64,000 nt of DNA, taken from the NCBI RefSeq assembly GCF_001904745.1, contig NZ_MRCD01000003.1, forward strand, positions 1-64,000. The letters run 5' to 3'. Made by a program: the position numbers and the translations under genes. Numbering within the stretch: the first letter of the stretch is position 1; the number at the start of each line of letters is the position of its first letter. This DNA comes from Calothrix sp. HK-06 (GTDB taxonomy: Bacteria; Cyanobacteriota; Cyanobacteriia; Cyanobacteriales; Nostocaceae). Under the pieces are notes generated by a model, which saw only the letters and a program-made list of their open reading frames with translations, did not search any database and had not been told where the DNA came from. Below, in pieces: positions 44,801 through 52,482 of the stretch.

Positions 44801-45009
44801 TCCTCATGAAAACGGTAAAACGCGACTCGCTCGACTCCCAAAGCCATACAAATGTCTTGCGAAGTAGTCAAACACAAAGTTTCCAAATTTATCGAAGCCC
44901 GAATTTTATTAAGAATCTTAGTTAAAATCTTTTGGTATTGAAGTGTTCGCTCTAGCTGTTCTTGACAAGTTTGATTCTCAATATCAATTTTTATTAAATC
45001 GTTTGACAT
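41866..45009 (-). CDS. Four-GAF bilin-type histidine kinase
   Basis: 1047 residues. Four GAF domains have a Cys-His pair at 130, 315, 499 and 681 (SRCHIELLEQ, TRCHLDVLEQ, TRCHLDLLEQ, KDCHVEMLNR), spaced 182-185 residues apart. These match the bilin-attachment motif of cyanobacteriochromes. In the fourth, DHCF (Cys653) lies 28 residues upstream, the geometry of DXCF-type photoreceptors. GAF1-3 share WEDTHLQETKGGRYRNNE-like segments. The kinase core has H787 in VSGVAHEINNPINF and the G-box DPFFTTKPVGKGTGLG-like NPFFTTKPVGKGTGLG. It is probably a multi-chromophore light sensor; no response regulator adjoins. Confidence 0.88.
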   Translation of the reverse strand: MSNDLIKIDIENQTCQEQLERTLQYQKILTKILNKIRASINLETLCLTTSQDICMALGVERVAFYRFHEDWSGSFVDAFGFAQAPWDTLNVFGKNLIWEDTHLQETKGGRYRKNEPFAVADIYSYGHSRCHIELLEQLQVRAYALAPIFVGTSLWGLLAAYQHSDKRHWASYEVEFLASAAQHLGIAIQQAKILEQSQQRTTELQHAIARQHALSEVVGNIRSSLDTNFIFDTTCKEVCTLLKLERAAIYRFNPDWSGEFISNFGTIEPQWESANRLGQNMVWDDTYLQETFGGRYRNNECFAVDDIYKAGHTRCHLDVLEQFKIRAYALAPIFMGSKLWGLLAAYLHSSTRQWAAYEVEFLAQAGAQLGVAIQQAEILEQSKQQANALEDAVARQRTLTEVVSKIRSSLDTELILQTTCQEVCKLLKVERVAVYRFNEDWSGEFVSQFCMAEPQWVGIGIGKNTVWEDTHLQETKGGRYRNNETFAVADVYNAGHTRCHLDLLEQFKIRAYALAPIFVGRTLWGLLAAYQHSAPRQWDGVEVEFLAQVAGQLGVAIQSADLLSKSQNRAEELQQSAEQRQILFDVVAKIRESLDLETIFKTMAQEVRRSLKADRVGVFRFDLDFNFCSGEFIAEDVLSKFESALGSKIEDHCFGEQYAPQYKKGRVQVINDIKQAQFKDCHVEMLNRYQIKAQMIVPLMEGERLWGLLCIHQCSRPRNWEEVELKFVTQVAAQLSVALRQANLLNQTREQTDKITKTLNDLQKAQLQIIQSEKMASLGQLVSGVAHEINNPINFIYGNLQHANEYTQQLLHCLKLYQRHYPIPVTEIQDYLDSTELEYLFEDITNIFQSMQVGTDRIREIVLSLRNFSRIDEAEVKKVNIHEGIDSALMIVQNRLKPSSDTPHIQVIRDYDKLPLVECYPGQLNQVFMNILVNAIDALEERKQKLTSEELEAKPSTIRISTTVIDNNWVAISIADNGLGICEEVINQLFNPFFTTKPVGKGTGLGLSISYQIVTDKHNGKIYCQSAPGQGAEFVIEIPVTQKSKIV

Positions 45010-45075
45010 AAAAGGTAGATCACATTTAATTGTTTCCTTAGTGTTCCCTACTTTTTATGTTAAATAACACACAGG

Positions 45076-45124
45076 TAGAGACGCTTTCACGTAGTGTCCC
45101 GCTCTTAATAATCGCGTCTCTACA
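45076..45124 (-). terminator. GTAGAGACG...CGTCTCTAC hairpin
   Basis: GTAGAGACG (45076-45084) pairs with CGTCTCTAC (45116-45124) about 13 bases past the phoH stop. It is a member of the GAGACG repeat family and a likely phoH terminator. Confidence 0.55.
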
Positions 45125-45136
45125 AATGTAACAATG

Positions 45137-46090
45137 CTACTTTTCGTATTTTTCATACGCAGCAACAATTCGCTGCACTAAAGCATGGCGCACAACATCT
45201 TTTTGCGTAAATTCACTAAATGCAATTCCTTCAACGCCTTTTAAAATACGTAATGCAACAGCTAGCCCAGATTGTTGACTAGGTAACAAATCTGTCTGCG
45301 TCATGTCTCCTGTAATAACCATGCGTGAACGAAAACCCAAGCGCGTTAACACCATTTTCATTTGCGCTGGTGTTGTATTTTGAGCCTCATCTACTATTAC
45401 AAAGGCATTATTTAGAGTTCGTCCTCGCATGTAAGCAAGCGGCGCCACTTCAATAATACCCCGTTCAATCAAACCAGGTACTTTCTCAGAATCAATAAAT
45501 TCATTAATTGCATCATAAAGTGGACGCAAGTAAGGATTAACTTTTTGCTGCAAATCCCCTGGTAAAAAACCAAGCTTTTCACCTGCTTCTACTGCTGGAC
45601 GAGTTAAAATTATTTTCTCAAATTGATTGGCTAATAATGCCTGTACCGCAACAACTACCGCCAAAAATGTCTTACCAGTACCCGCAGGCCCAGTACAAAA
45701 TATTAAATCATCAGTACGCAACGCTTGAATATACTGCCGCTGACGAAACGTTTTAGCTCGAATTTCTTCACCACGACGAGTTTTTGCCACGGTATCGCGC
45801 TGTAATTCGTGCAAATCATTCTCACGGTGTGTATCAAGTGCTTGAATTGCAGCCTGTATATCTGTACTATACACATTTTTACCATGACCCCATAATTCTT
45901 CTAAAGAGTGAACTATTTGTGAGGCACGGTCAACTTGATTTTGTGTACCAGAAATTAGTAACTCTTGCCCACGCAGTGCAACACTTGCTCCTGTATGGCG
46001 CCCAATCAGTTTAAGATTTTCTTCATAGTTACCCGCAAGTGCGAGTGCGCTTTCAATACTGGGCAGTTGAATTAGAGAGGCGCCTGCCAT
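45137..46090 (-). CDS. phoH: PhoH-family ATPase
   Basis: 317 residues. An N-terminal KH-like region (about 20-90) precedes the PhoH ATPase: Walker A GPAGTGKTFLAV and Walker B FVIVDEAQNTTPAQ, with TRPAVEAGEKLGFLPGD between. PhoH proteins are linked to RNA metabolism and phosphate stress. It lies downstream of the ffh-rpsP-KH-rpsU run on the minus strand. Confidence 0.93.
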   Translation of the reverse strand: MAGASLIQLPSIESALALAGNYEENLKLIGRHTGASVALRGQELLISGTQNQVDRASQIVHSLEELWGHGKNVYSTDIQAAIQALDTHRENDLHELQRDTVAKTRRGEEIRAKTFRQRQYIQALRTDDLIFCTGPAGTGKTFLAVVVAVQALLANQFEKIILTRPAVEAGEKLGFLPGDLQQKVNPYLRPLYDAINEFIDSEKVPGLIERGIIEVAPLAYMRGRTLNNAFVIVDEAQNTTPAQMKMVLTRLGFRSRMVITGDMTQTDLLPSQQSGLAVALRILKGVEGIAFSEFTQKDVVRHALVQRIVAAYEKYEK

Positions 46091-46223
46091 AATTAATTTT
46101 AAAAATAAATCATAAAAAATTGAAAGCAGAGACGCAATTAACGCCTCTACTTACTCCAAACTAATAGAACAGATTACAAAGTGAAACGCAACGACTAGGA
46201 ATATATCTAAGAAATATATTTAG

Positions 46224-46403
46224 TTAAGAAATGCGTCCACTTTTGCGTGCGGCTTCCGCTTTGAGCTTACGGCGCAAACTGGGTTTTTCATAACGTTCTC
46301 GGCGCCGGACTTCAGATAAAATTCCAGCTTTCTGAATTTTTTTCTTAAAACGTCTTAACGCGGAGTCAATTGTTTCATTTTCACCCAAACGGATTTCAGC
46401 CAC
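46224..46403 (-). CDS. rpsU: 30S ribosomal protein S21
   Basis: 59 residues: [40 protein letters not shown], then [18 protein letters not shown]. The start is GTG at 46403 with AAGGAGG 12 bases upstream. S21 acts in initiation at the 30S platform near the anti-SD. It lies between the KH gene and phoH in the same orientation. Confidence 0.93.
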   Translation of the reverse strand: MAEIRLGENETIDSALRRFKKKIQKAGILSEVRRRERYEKPSLRRKLKAEAARKSGRIS

Positions 46404-46501
46404 TTTCTGCTTTCACCTCCTTGAAGTTCAACTTAATTGAATCAAAATTTAATCAAGATTGAATTAATTAACTTTCACGGTTTTCTGGAAACTAAATTTA
46501 A

Positions 46502-46957
46502 CTAAACCTGGCGAGAGCGAGGTTTAATGAAGGGGCGCTGCCCATTAGTGCCGCTGCTACTACTGCTGCTATTGGTGCTAATAGTACGTCTATCTCTTGT
46601 ATCTCTTGAGCGAGGGGGTGCATATCGCTCTTCGTTGTCTTCATCAAAGGACATTTCGTCACGACTACCACCGCTACCAAAAATATCTAAGTAAACGGAT
46701 TGTCCAGTTAATTGGGCAAAAGACATTAGACACGTGCGAATCGCTTGAATATTGCGTCCACCTCGTCCAAATACTTTCCCTTTGTCTGCACTTGAGAAGG
46801 CGACACGAATCCAAATTCGATTACGGTTACTAGACAGTTCGCAATCGATACTCAAAGACTCAGGAGACTCTAAAAACGGTTCTATGAGATACCTGACTAA
46901 ATCAGTATAGTCAGGAGCGCTTGAATTAATTGCTACGTTATGACGCGGGTTTTGCAC
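46502..46957 (-). CDS. KH-domain RNA-binding protein (KhpA-like)
   Basis: 151 residues. One KH domain, with the [12 protein letters not shown] GxxG loop (about 60-72) and [18 protein letters not shown] at the front, and an acidic, Ser/Arg-rich tail. KhpA-type proteins bind RNA. It starts at a GTG (46957) that overlaps rpsP by 20 bases, so it is coupled to it. Confidence 0.9.
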   Translation of the reverse strand: MQNPRHNVAINSSAPDYTDLVRYLIEPFLESPESLSIDCELSSNRNRIWIRVAFSSADKGKVFGRGGRNIQAIRTCLMSFAQLTGQSVYLDIFGSGGSRDEMSFDEDNEERYAPPRSRDTRDRRTISTNSSSSSSGTNGQRPFIKPRSRQV

Positions 46958-47198
46958 TGGCCTTTTCCAAGACGTTAGCTTTCTCTAAAATGTAACGCAC
47001 AGTATCTGTAGGTTGGGCGCCTTGCTGTAAGCGCCTACGGATTCCATCTTCATCCAATTTTACTTCTTTGGTTCTGGGGTTGTAAAATCCCAATTCTTCT
47101 AATGGTCGTCCATCGCGACGGGACAAACTATTCGTGGCGACAATACGGAAAGAAGCTTCCCTCTTTTTACCGAATCGCTTCAAGCGCAATTTAATCAT
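46938..47198 (-). CDS. rpsP: 30S ribosomal protein S16
   Basis: 86 residues: [37 protein letters not shown], and [17 protein letters not shown] 47198 fits the S16 N-terminus; a longer frame to 47252 is not needed. It is followed by the KH gene and preceded by ffh. Confidence 0.96.
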   Translation of the reverse strand: MIKLRLKRFGKKREASFRIVATNSLSRRDGRPLEELGFYNPRTKEVKLDEDGIRRRLQQGAQPTDTVRYILEKANVLEKASAKPAS

Positions 47199-47280
47199 AG
47201 CTGAGGTTTTGTCGTTTGCAGTTATTTGATACTGAAATGCTAATTTTAGCATTGGATATGGATTATTGGGTACCGAAATG

Positions 47281-47352
47281 CTAGAAACCTGGTTTCTTAT
47301 TCAAATCTTGTAATGAAAATAGCGATTTTGCGAGCGAAACCAGGTTTCTTCG
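47281..47352. repeat. Paired AGAAACC(T/A)GGTTTCT palindromes
   Basis: Two copies of GAAACC(A/T)GGTTTCT, at about 47284-47297 and 47337-47350, flank a 40-base AT-rich spacer between ffh and rpsP. The same palindrome occurs between the kinase genes at 40026-40141. It is a dispersed element that may act as a terminator after ffh. Confidence 0.7.
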
Positions 47353-47358
47353 GTTTCT

Positions 47359-48831
47359 TTAAAGCGTTCCAAAACCCTTTTTCTTTTTATCCTTTTTCTG
47401 TTTCTTTTTGCCAGCAGCAGCGCCACCATTATATCCACGCCATCCTGGTGCTGATGGACGACCACCTGCTGCATATGCGTCTGGCATACCACCACCCATA
47501 CCGCCAAACATTCCTCCAGGCATTCGAGGAAAGTTTCCTTGACCCATTTGCTGCATCATCGAGCGCATTCGCTGAAAATCACTGACTAATTTACTCACAT
47601 CAGGTTCTTTATACCCCGAACCACCCGCAACACGGCGCCGACGACTAGGAGAACTCGCAAGTAAATCTGGGTCGCGACGTTCTTGGGGGGTCATTGAATT
47701 TATCATCGCTTCGCAGCGCTTCAACTGAACTTCACCCTGTTTAAGCTGGTCGTCGCTTATTTTACCCATACCGGGAAGCATTTTCATGATTCCCCCCAGC
47801 GACCCCATATTCTTCAACAAACGTAACTGTTTGAGAAAGTCGGTAAAATCAAACTTCGCACTAAGAATTTTTTCTTGCATTTTCTCAGCGTCAGCGAGGT
47901 CAATTTCTTCCTGCGCTTTTTCCACCAGTGTTAAAACGTCACCCATTCCCAAGATTCGCGATGCCATCCGGTCAGGATAAAATGGCTGTAACGCTTCGAC
48001 TTTTTCCCCTACACCAATAAACTTAATCGGCTGTCCAGAAATTCGCCGTACCGACAACGCCGCACCACCACGACTATCACCATCCATCTTGGTTAAAATG
48101 GCGCCAGTTATTCCAATTTGTTCGTGAAAGGTACGAGTTAAAGAAGCAGCTTCTTGCCCCGTCATCGCGTCCACTACTAATAAAACTTCGTCGGGTTTGA
48201 CGGTTTCTTTAATACTGGCAAGTTCCGCCATCATATCAGCGTCAATAAACAGGCGCCCAGCAGTATCTACAATAACAGTATCAATACCTTCTGCCCTAGC
48301 TCGCTCAACACCTTGACGCGCAATTTCTACAGGGTTGCCATCGCTACCCATATCAAACACGGGCACATCAATTTGCTTACCCAAAGTTATCAACTGGTCA
48401 ATCGCGGCAGGACGATAAACGTCGGTCGCCACCATCATACAAGTACGATTGATTTTACGTAAATGCAACGCTAACTTTGCCGTGGCTGTGGTTTTACCAG
48501 TACCTTGTAACCCAGCCATTAACACTACTGTCGGAGCAGAAGAAGCCTGTGCCAAAGGAACGTTTTCTTCCCCCATGACCGCGAGCAGTTCGTCGTAAAC
48601 AATCTTAATAAACTGCTGGTCGGGCTTAACACCAGCTAGGACTTCGGCGCCTTGCGCTTTTGCCTCAACTTCGTTAATAAAGTCCTTGACAACCTGGAGG
48701 TTAACATCAGCTTCCAACAGCGCGCGGCGCACTTCCCGCAAAGCATCTTGAATATTCGATTGAGAGATTTTATCTTGACCTCGAAGTTTCTTCCAGGCTG
48801 ATTCTAAACGGTCTGATAGTGCGTCAAACAT
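47359..48831 (-). CDS. ffh: Signal recognition particle protein
   Basis: 490 residues. N domain, then G domain with GLQGTGKTTATAKLA, DVYRPAAIDQL, DTAGR and TKMDGDSRGGA, then a Met-rich M domain (FQRMRSMMQQMGQGNFPRMPG) and a Gly-rich tail. It binds SRP RNA and signal peptides. It leads the ffh-rpsP-KH-rpsU-phoH block. Confidence 0.97.
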   Translation of the reverse strand: MFDALSDRLESAWKKLRGQDKISQSNIQDALREVRRALLEADVNLQVVKDFINEVEAKAQGAEVLAGVKPDQQFIKIVYDELLAVMGEENVPLAQASSAPTVVLMAGLQGTGKTTATAKLALHLRKINRTCMMVATDVYRPAAIDQLITLGKQIDVPVFDMGSDGNPVEIARQGVERARAEGIDTVIVDTAGRLFIDADMMAELASIKETVKPDEVLLVVDAMTGQEAASLTRTFHEQIGITGAILTKMDGDSRGGAALSVRRISGQPIKFIGVGEKVEALQPFYPDRMASRILGMGDVLTLVEKAQEEIDLADAEKMQEKILSAKFDFTDFLKQLRLLKNMGSLGGIMKMLPGMGKISDDQLKQGEVQLKRCEAMINSMTPQERRDPDLLASSPSRRRRVAGGSGYKEPDVSKLVSDFQRMRSMMQQMGQGNFPRMPGGMFGGMGGGMPDAYAAGGRPSAPGWRGYNGGAAAGKKKQKKDKKKKGFGTL

Positions 48832-49148
48832 ACAAGGATTTTTACAAGTAGGCTACATACCAGCTTAATAGTTTTTGAGCCAGACTGTCATATCTCACAA
48901 CGCTCAGACCCCCTTACCAGTGATTAACCCATCCCAAACCACCAGTTCTACTCTTAACTCCCGGCATCAAAAAATTTATCAAATATTTGTAACAAATTTC
49001 CCAATCTTGTACGATTTTTATACTTTTTTGAGTATTAATAAAAATAATTGGTATGTATTTTAGCAATACAGCAAATAAGCATTTGGTAACATCTACTCTG
49101 TCAGAGACTTGAATATGGGCTGTTTTAACTCGGGGCAATTACTAAGGT
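48832..49148. other. Gap between divergent genes
   Basis: 317 bases, AT-rich. It must carry the promoters of ffh and the pentapeptide gene. I see no distinctive repeat or hairpin. Confidence 0.4.
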
Positions 49149-50234
49149 ATGGCTATCACAAATCGTAATAAAATTAACTTATATAGTGTTCGAGCATGGC
49201 TGATTATTTTATTTAAATATTGGACTGTTGCTGGTACATTTTTATTGGTAAGGCAATTGTTTACTAATAATGAACCATCAACGTCAACGATTGTCGTATG
49301 TTTAAGTTTGGGCATTATTGGAATTTGGGACAATATAAGTACGCTATTTAAGCAAAGAACAAAGCCTTTAAATGTATCCAAAGTATCCAAAAATTTTACC
49401 AACTCGCAATCTTTTAAAGACTCAGAGGCACAAAAGACAACTATTGAGAATTATTCTAATATTCAGTTAGAGATTCTTGCGAATTTAAACGATGTTCAGT
49501 TAGCGGGTGCAAATCTAAGTGAAAAATATTTAAGCGGCGCCAATCTCATAAATGCTAACCTTAAAGGCGCCAAGCTGAATTGTGCAAACCTGAGCGATGC
49601 CAATTTACAAAATGCAGACCTGAGTGATGCCATCTTAATAAAAGCCAATCTTAGTAGTATCAAACTAACTCAAGCAAATCTCAGTAATGCGAATTTAGCG
49701 AATGCGAATTTAGCGAATGCAAACTTGAATAAAGCTAATCTAGCATCTGCAATTCTAAGTGATGCCAATTTGAGTGGGGCTGATATAGTTAATTCTAATT
49801 TAAACGGTGCCAAGCTTAGTAATGCTTATTTATGGAATGCCAACTTAAGTGATACTGAATTAATTAATACTGACTTTAGTTTTGCTTACATGAACAGCAT
49901 CAAACTTAAAAACGCCAATTTGAACGGTGCTTTTTTAAATAATGCACAACTAAGCTATGCAATATTTAAAGACGCTTGTTTAGTGAATGCAAATTTTTAT
50001 AACGCGCAGTTAGAATTTGCTTCTTTAGAGAATACTAACCTTTGCGGAGCAAATTTAGAAAATGCTTGCCTTAGTGGCGCCAACTTGACTGGAGCTTGCC
50101 TTAGTGGCGCCAATGTAAAAAATACTTTCTTTGGATACAATCAAGGAATATCTGAAGAAATGAAGCTTGATTTAATCGAGCGTGGAGCTATTTTTAAGAA
50201 CCAAAGTTTCGATATTAGTAGCTATGGTGGGTAG
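49149..50234 (+). CDS. Membrane-anchored pentapeptide-repeat protein
   Basis: 361 residues. Two hydrophobic helices at about 12-32 and 42-64 anchor it. From about 112 to 330 come roughly 40 pentapeptide units of A(N/D)LxX form (ANLSEKYLSGANLINANLKG and so on), which fold as a right-handed quadrilateral beta-helix. Role unknown; some relatives mimic DNA, most do not. Its last 63 bases overlap the end of the convergent aminopeptidase gene. Confidence 0.88.
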   Translation: MAITNRNKINLYSVRAWLIILFKYWTVAGTFLLVRQLFTNNEPSTSTIVVCLSLGIIGIWDNISTLFKQRTKPLNVSKVSKNFTNSQSFKDSEAQKTTIENYSNIQLEILANLNDVQLAGANLSEKYLSGANLINANLKGAKLNCANLSDANLQNADLSDAILIKANLSSIKLTQANLSNANLANANLANANLNKANLASAILSDANLSGADIVNSNLNGAKLSNAYLWNANLSDTELINTDFSFAYMNSIKLKNANLNGAFLNNAQLSYAIFKDACLVNANFYNAQLEFASLENTNLCGANLENACLSGANLTGACLSGANVKNTFFGYNQGISEEMKLDLIERGAIFKNQSFDISSYGG

Positions 50235-51551
50235 TGCTTTTGTTAAAACTTCGGCGCCTGTATCTGTAACTAATACATCATCTTCGATGCGGATTCCTCG
50301 GACATCAGCAAACTGTTCCAAACGCTCCCAGTTAATTAAATACTGGTACTGTTTGCGTGCAGAATTTAAAATTGCTGGCACAAGGTAAAATCCTGGTTCG
50401 ATGGTTACTAACATTCCCGGACGTAGGGGACGACTTAACCTAAGATACCCCAAACCGAACCGTGCGCTTCTTTCTCTCCCTTCTTCATATCCCGCTAAAT
50501 CTCCTAAATCTTCCATATCATGCACGTCTAACCCTAGTAAATGACCTATACCATGAGGAAAAAACACTGCATGAACATCTTTTTCGACTAAATCATCAGG
50601 TTTACCCTGTAAAATTCCCAAATCTACCAACCCTTCGGCAATTGTTTTACAAGCTAAAAGGTGAATATCAGCATATTCTACACCTGGACGTATAGCAGCA
50701 ATACAAGCATCGTGGGCTGCTAGTACTAAATTATATATATCGAGTTGGGTAGAAGAAAATTTCCCAGACACAGGAAAAGTACGAGTGATATCAGCTGCCC
50801 AACCGTTTGGAGTTTCGGCGCCAACGTCAGCTAACAGTAAATCACCTGGTTGAATGGTATGATGATACTGTTCGTTATGTAAAACTTCACCATGAACAGT
50901 AACAATACTGTTGTAAGAAGTTTGGCAATTATGAGCAATAATAACCGATTCCATTGCCGCCCGAACTTCGGCTTCGGTTTTAGCGGTTTTTACTGCTGCC
51001 ATTCCCGCTTCATGTGCCTTTACACTAACAGCAGCAGCAGAACGTAATTCAGTTAAGGCGCCTTCATCATGAGTCAAGCGCAGCTTAATAACAGCTTTAG
51101 CTAATTCTAAATCAATACCTTGCGGTGGTAATTGCGGCAAAACCATCCGGTCGAATATTTGTGTTTGACTAGTCCATGTTGCAGCATCTTGAACGGCAAT
51201 AGTCGCTGCACCCTCAACTCGCAAACCTAATTCTGCCATTGGGTATGCAGCATCCGCACCAATTTTATTTGCAATTTCATCGCGCGATGGTGTAGCACCG
51301 TGCCAAAGCGCGCTGCTTGGTTTGGGGTCATCAATGAAAAGTTCCAGCTTACCTGCTTCCAGACGAATTACTGCATTCGGTAAAGGCAACCCAGCAAAGT
51401 ATAGAAAATGACTACTAGCACGGAAAGGAAAGACATTAGCAGGAAAATTGCGAGGACTGCTGTTTCCTGCCCAAAGTATTGCTGGAAAATCAATTAAGTC
51501 AGCAAGACGCTGGCGCCTATGTCTTAGAGTGTCAATTAAAGATAGAGTCAT
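50172..51551 (-). CDS. pepP: Aminopeptidase P family (Xaa-Pro aminopeptidase)
   Basis: 459 residues. N-terminal AMP_N domain (FRASSHFLYFAGLPLPNAVI) and C-terminal pita-bread fold with ligands: D in LLADVGAETPNGWAADITRT (two Asp), H in HGIGHLLGLDVHDMED, E in VTIEPGFY and E in GIRIEDDVLVT. It removes an N-terminal residue preceding proline; it binds two metal ions. It overlaps the pentapeptide gene by 63 bases. Confidence 0.92.
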   Translation of the reverse strand: MTLSLIDTLRHRRQRLADLIDFPAILWAGNSSPRNFPANVFPFRASSHFLYFAGLPLPNAVIRLEAGKLELFIDDPKPSSALWHGATPSRDEIANKIGADAAYPMAELGLRVEGAATIAVQDAATWTSQTQIFDRMVLPQLPPQGIDLELAKAVIKLRLTHDEGALTELRSAAAVSVKAHEAGMAAVKTAKTEAEVRAAMESVIIAHNCQTSYNSIVTVHGEVLHNEQYHHTIQPGDLLLADVGAETPNGWAADITRTFPVSGKFSSTQLDIYNLVLAAHDACIAAIRPGVEYADIHLLACKTIAEGLVDLGILQGKPDDLVEKDVHAVFFPHGIGHLLGLDVHDMEDLGDLAGYEEGRERSARFGLGYLRLSRPLRPGMLVTIEPGFYLVPAILNSARKQYQYLINWERLEQFADVRGIRIEDDVLVTDTGAEVLTKALPTIATNIETLVLKNSSTLD

Positions 51552-51557
51552 AATAGT

Positions 51558-51827
51558 TTAATCTTTATCTTCTTTACTACTATCCTTATCATCGTCTTTA
51601 TCATCGTCTTTATCATCGTCTTTATTATTCGCTTGATTAGATTGTTGGCTTGGCTGTTGGTTAGATTGATTATTTAACGATTGGGGTTTTTGAGGTTGAG
51701 TTGGTACTTCTGGTTTTTGAGGTTCTGGAGTACTACAACCATTAAGTAGGGTAGAAGTGACTATAAAAGCAGTAGCTGCAAAGATTTTTCCTAGCAATAC
51801 AGTTATCTTCACCTTTTTGTGGAACAT
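51558..51827 (-). CDS. Small acidic lipoprotein with DDDK repeats
   Basis: 89 residues. A lipobox (LLNGC, Cys near 31) follows a signal peptide; then a Pro/Gln/Ser-rich linker and an acidic tail with three DDDK repeats (residues about 69-80), encoded by a 12-base tandem repeat at 51594-51629. It lies six bases downstream of pepP's start on the same strand, so it may be upstream in one transcript. Function unknown. Confidence 0.75.
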   Translation of the reverse strand: MFHKKVKITVLLGKIFAATAFIVTSTLLNGCSTPEPQKPEVPTQPQKPQSLNNQSNQQPSQQSNQANNKDDDKDDDKDDDKDSSKEDKD

Positions 51828-52080
51828 TGATATTTTTCCCTTGCGTATTTAAAGAGATATTTTTTAGGGTACATCGCATTATAGTTTTTTACCACAGAGA
51901 CGCAGAGAACACAGAGAGGAGAGTAAGAGAATATTAACACCACCAAAACTTTTGGCACAGACTACTAGCTATTCAATATGTTACACAAAGCCAAATTTGT
52001 TAGTACAGCGATTACTTTACTCATTATTAATGGTTTAATAATATTACTCTAATTTAATATTGAACTAACTTAAACTCATT
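51828..52080. repeat. Gap with CAGAGA repeat
   Basis: At 51891-51925 is a purine-rich repeat (ACCACAGAGACGCAGAGAAC, then ACAGAGAGGAGAG) of a type common between cyanobacterial genes; a partial inverted copy lies near 28420. No gene. Confidence 0.55.
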
Positions 52081-52430
52081 GCCGTACCTTAAAAATAAGG
52101 GTTTCGTACCACAAAAAAGGCTCATTTCGTACCAAAAATAGTAAGGTGCGTGACGCTACCAATAACTGCGCTTCGTTTCAGAATTTTAGTGGACTTCACG
52201 CACCCTACAAACTTCGTACCGTGGTACAGTAGCAAAAAACAACGAAAAAACGTACTTTTCTGCTTTATTATGCCAAATTGGTACCAGAATTTTAGAATTT
52301 TTCTTTGTTTGTTGGTACATTTTTTGTCGTTCGTACCTTAAAAGTTGGTGCGAAACTGTAGAAAAAATGGTACGAACTCGTTTTTTCGTACCATTCGCCA
52401 TGCCATTATAAGTATGAAGCGGTACCAATG
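52081..52430. repeat. Cluster of twelve GTAC-centred motifs
   Basis: GTAC occurs at 52084, 52107, 52129, 52216, 52224, 52252, 52281, 52315, 52333, 52370, 52388 and 52422, mostly within TTCGTACC or its reverse complement. Chance predicts about one. It lies between the Rieske gene stop and the lipoprotein start. No protein is encoded. Repeated protein-binding sites or decay of a repeat element are possible. Confidence 0.75.
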
Positions 52431-52482
52431 ATTTTATGGTAGTCAATTTCCAATTTTATTTAATATAATCTTGACTAAAATA

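Noticed and set aside
48875-49138. Short frames on either strand between ffh and the pentapeptide gene
   Set aside because: Low-complexity AT-rich sequence, no start signal, no recognisable family.
49149-50234. Pentapeptide repeats as a DNA tandem-repeat element
   Set aside because: The periodicity is protein-level (five residues, A(N/D)LxX) and the codons vary, so it is an ordinary pentapeptide protein.
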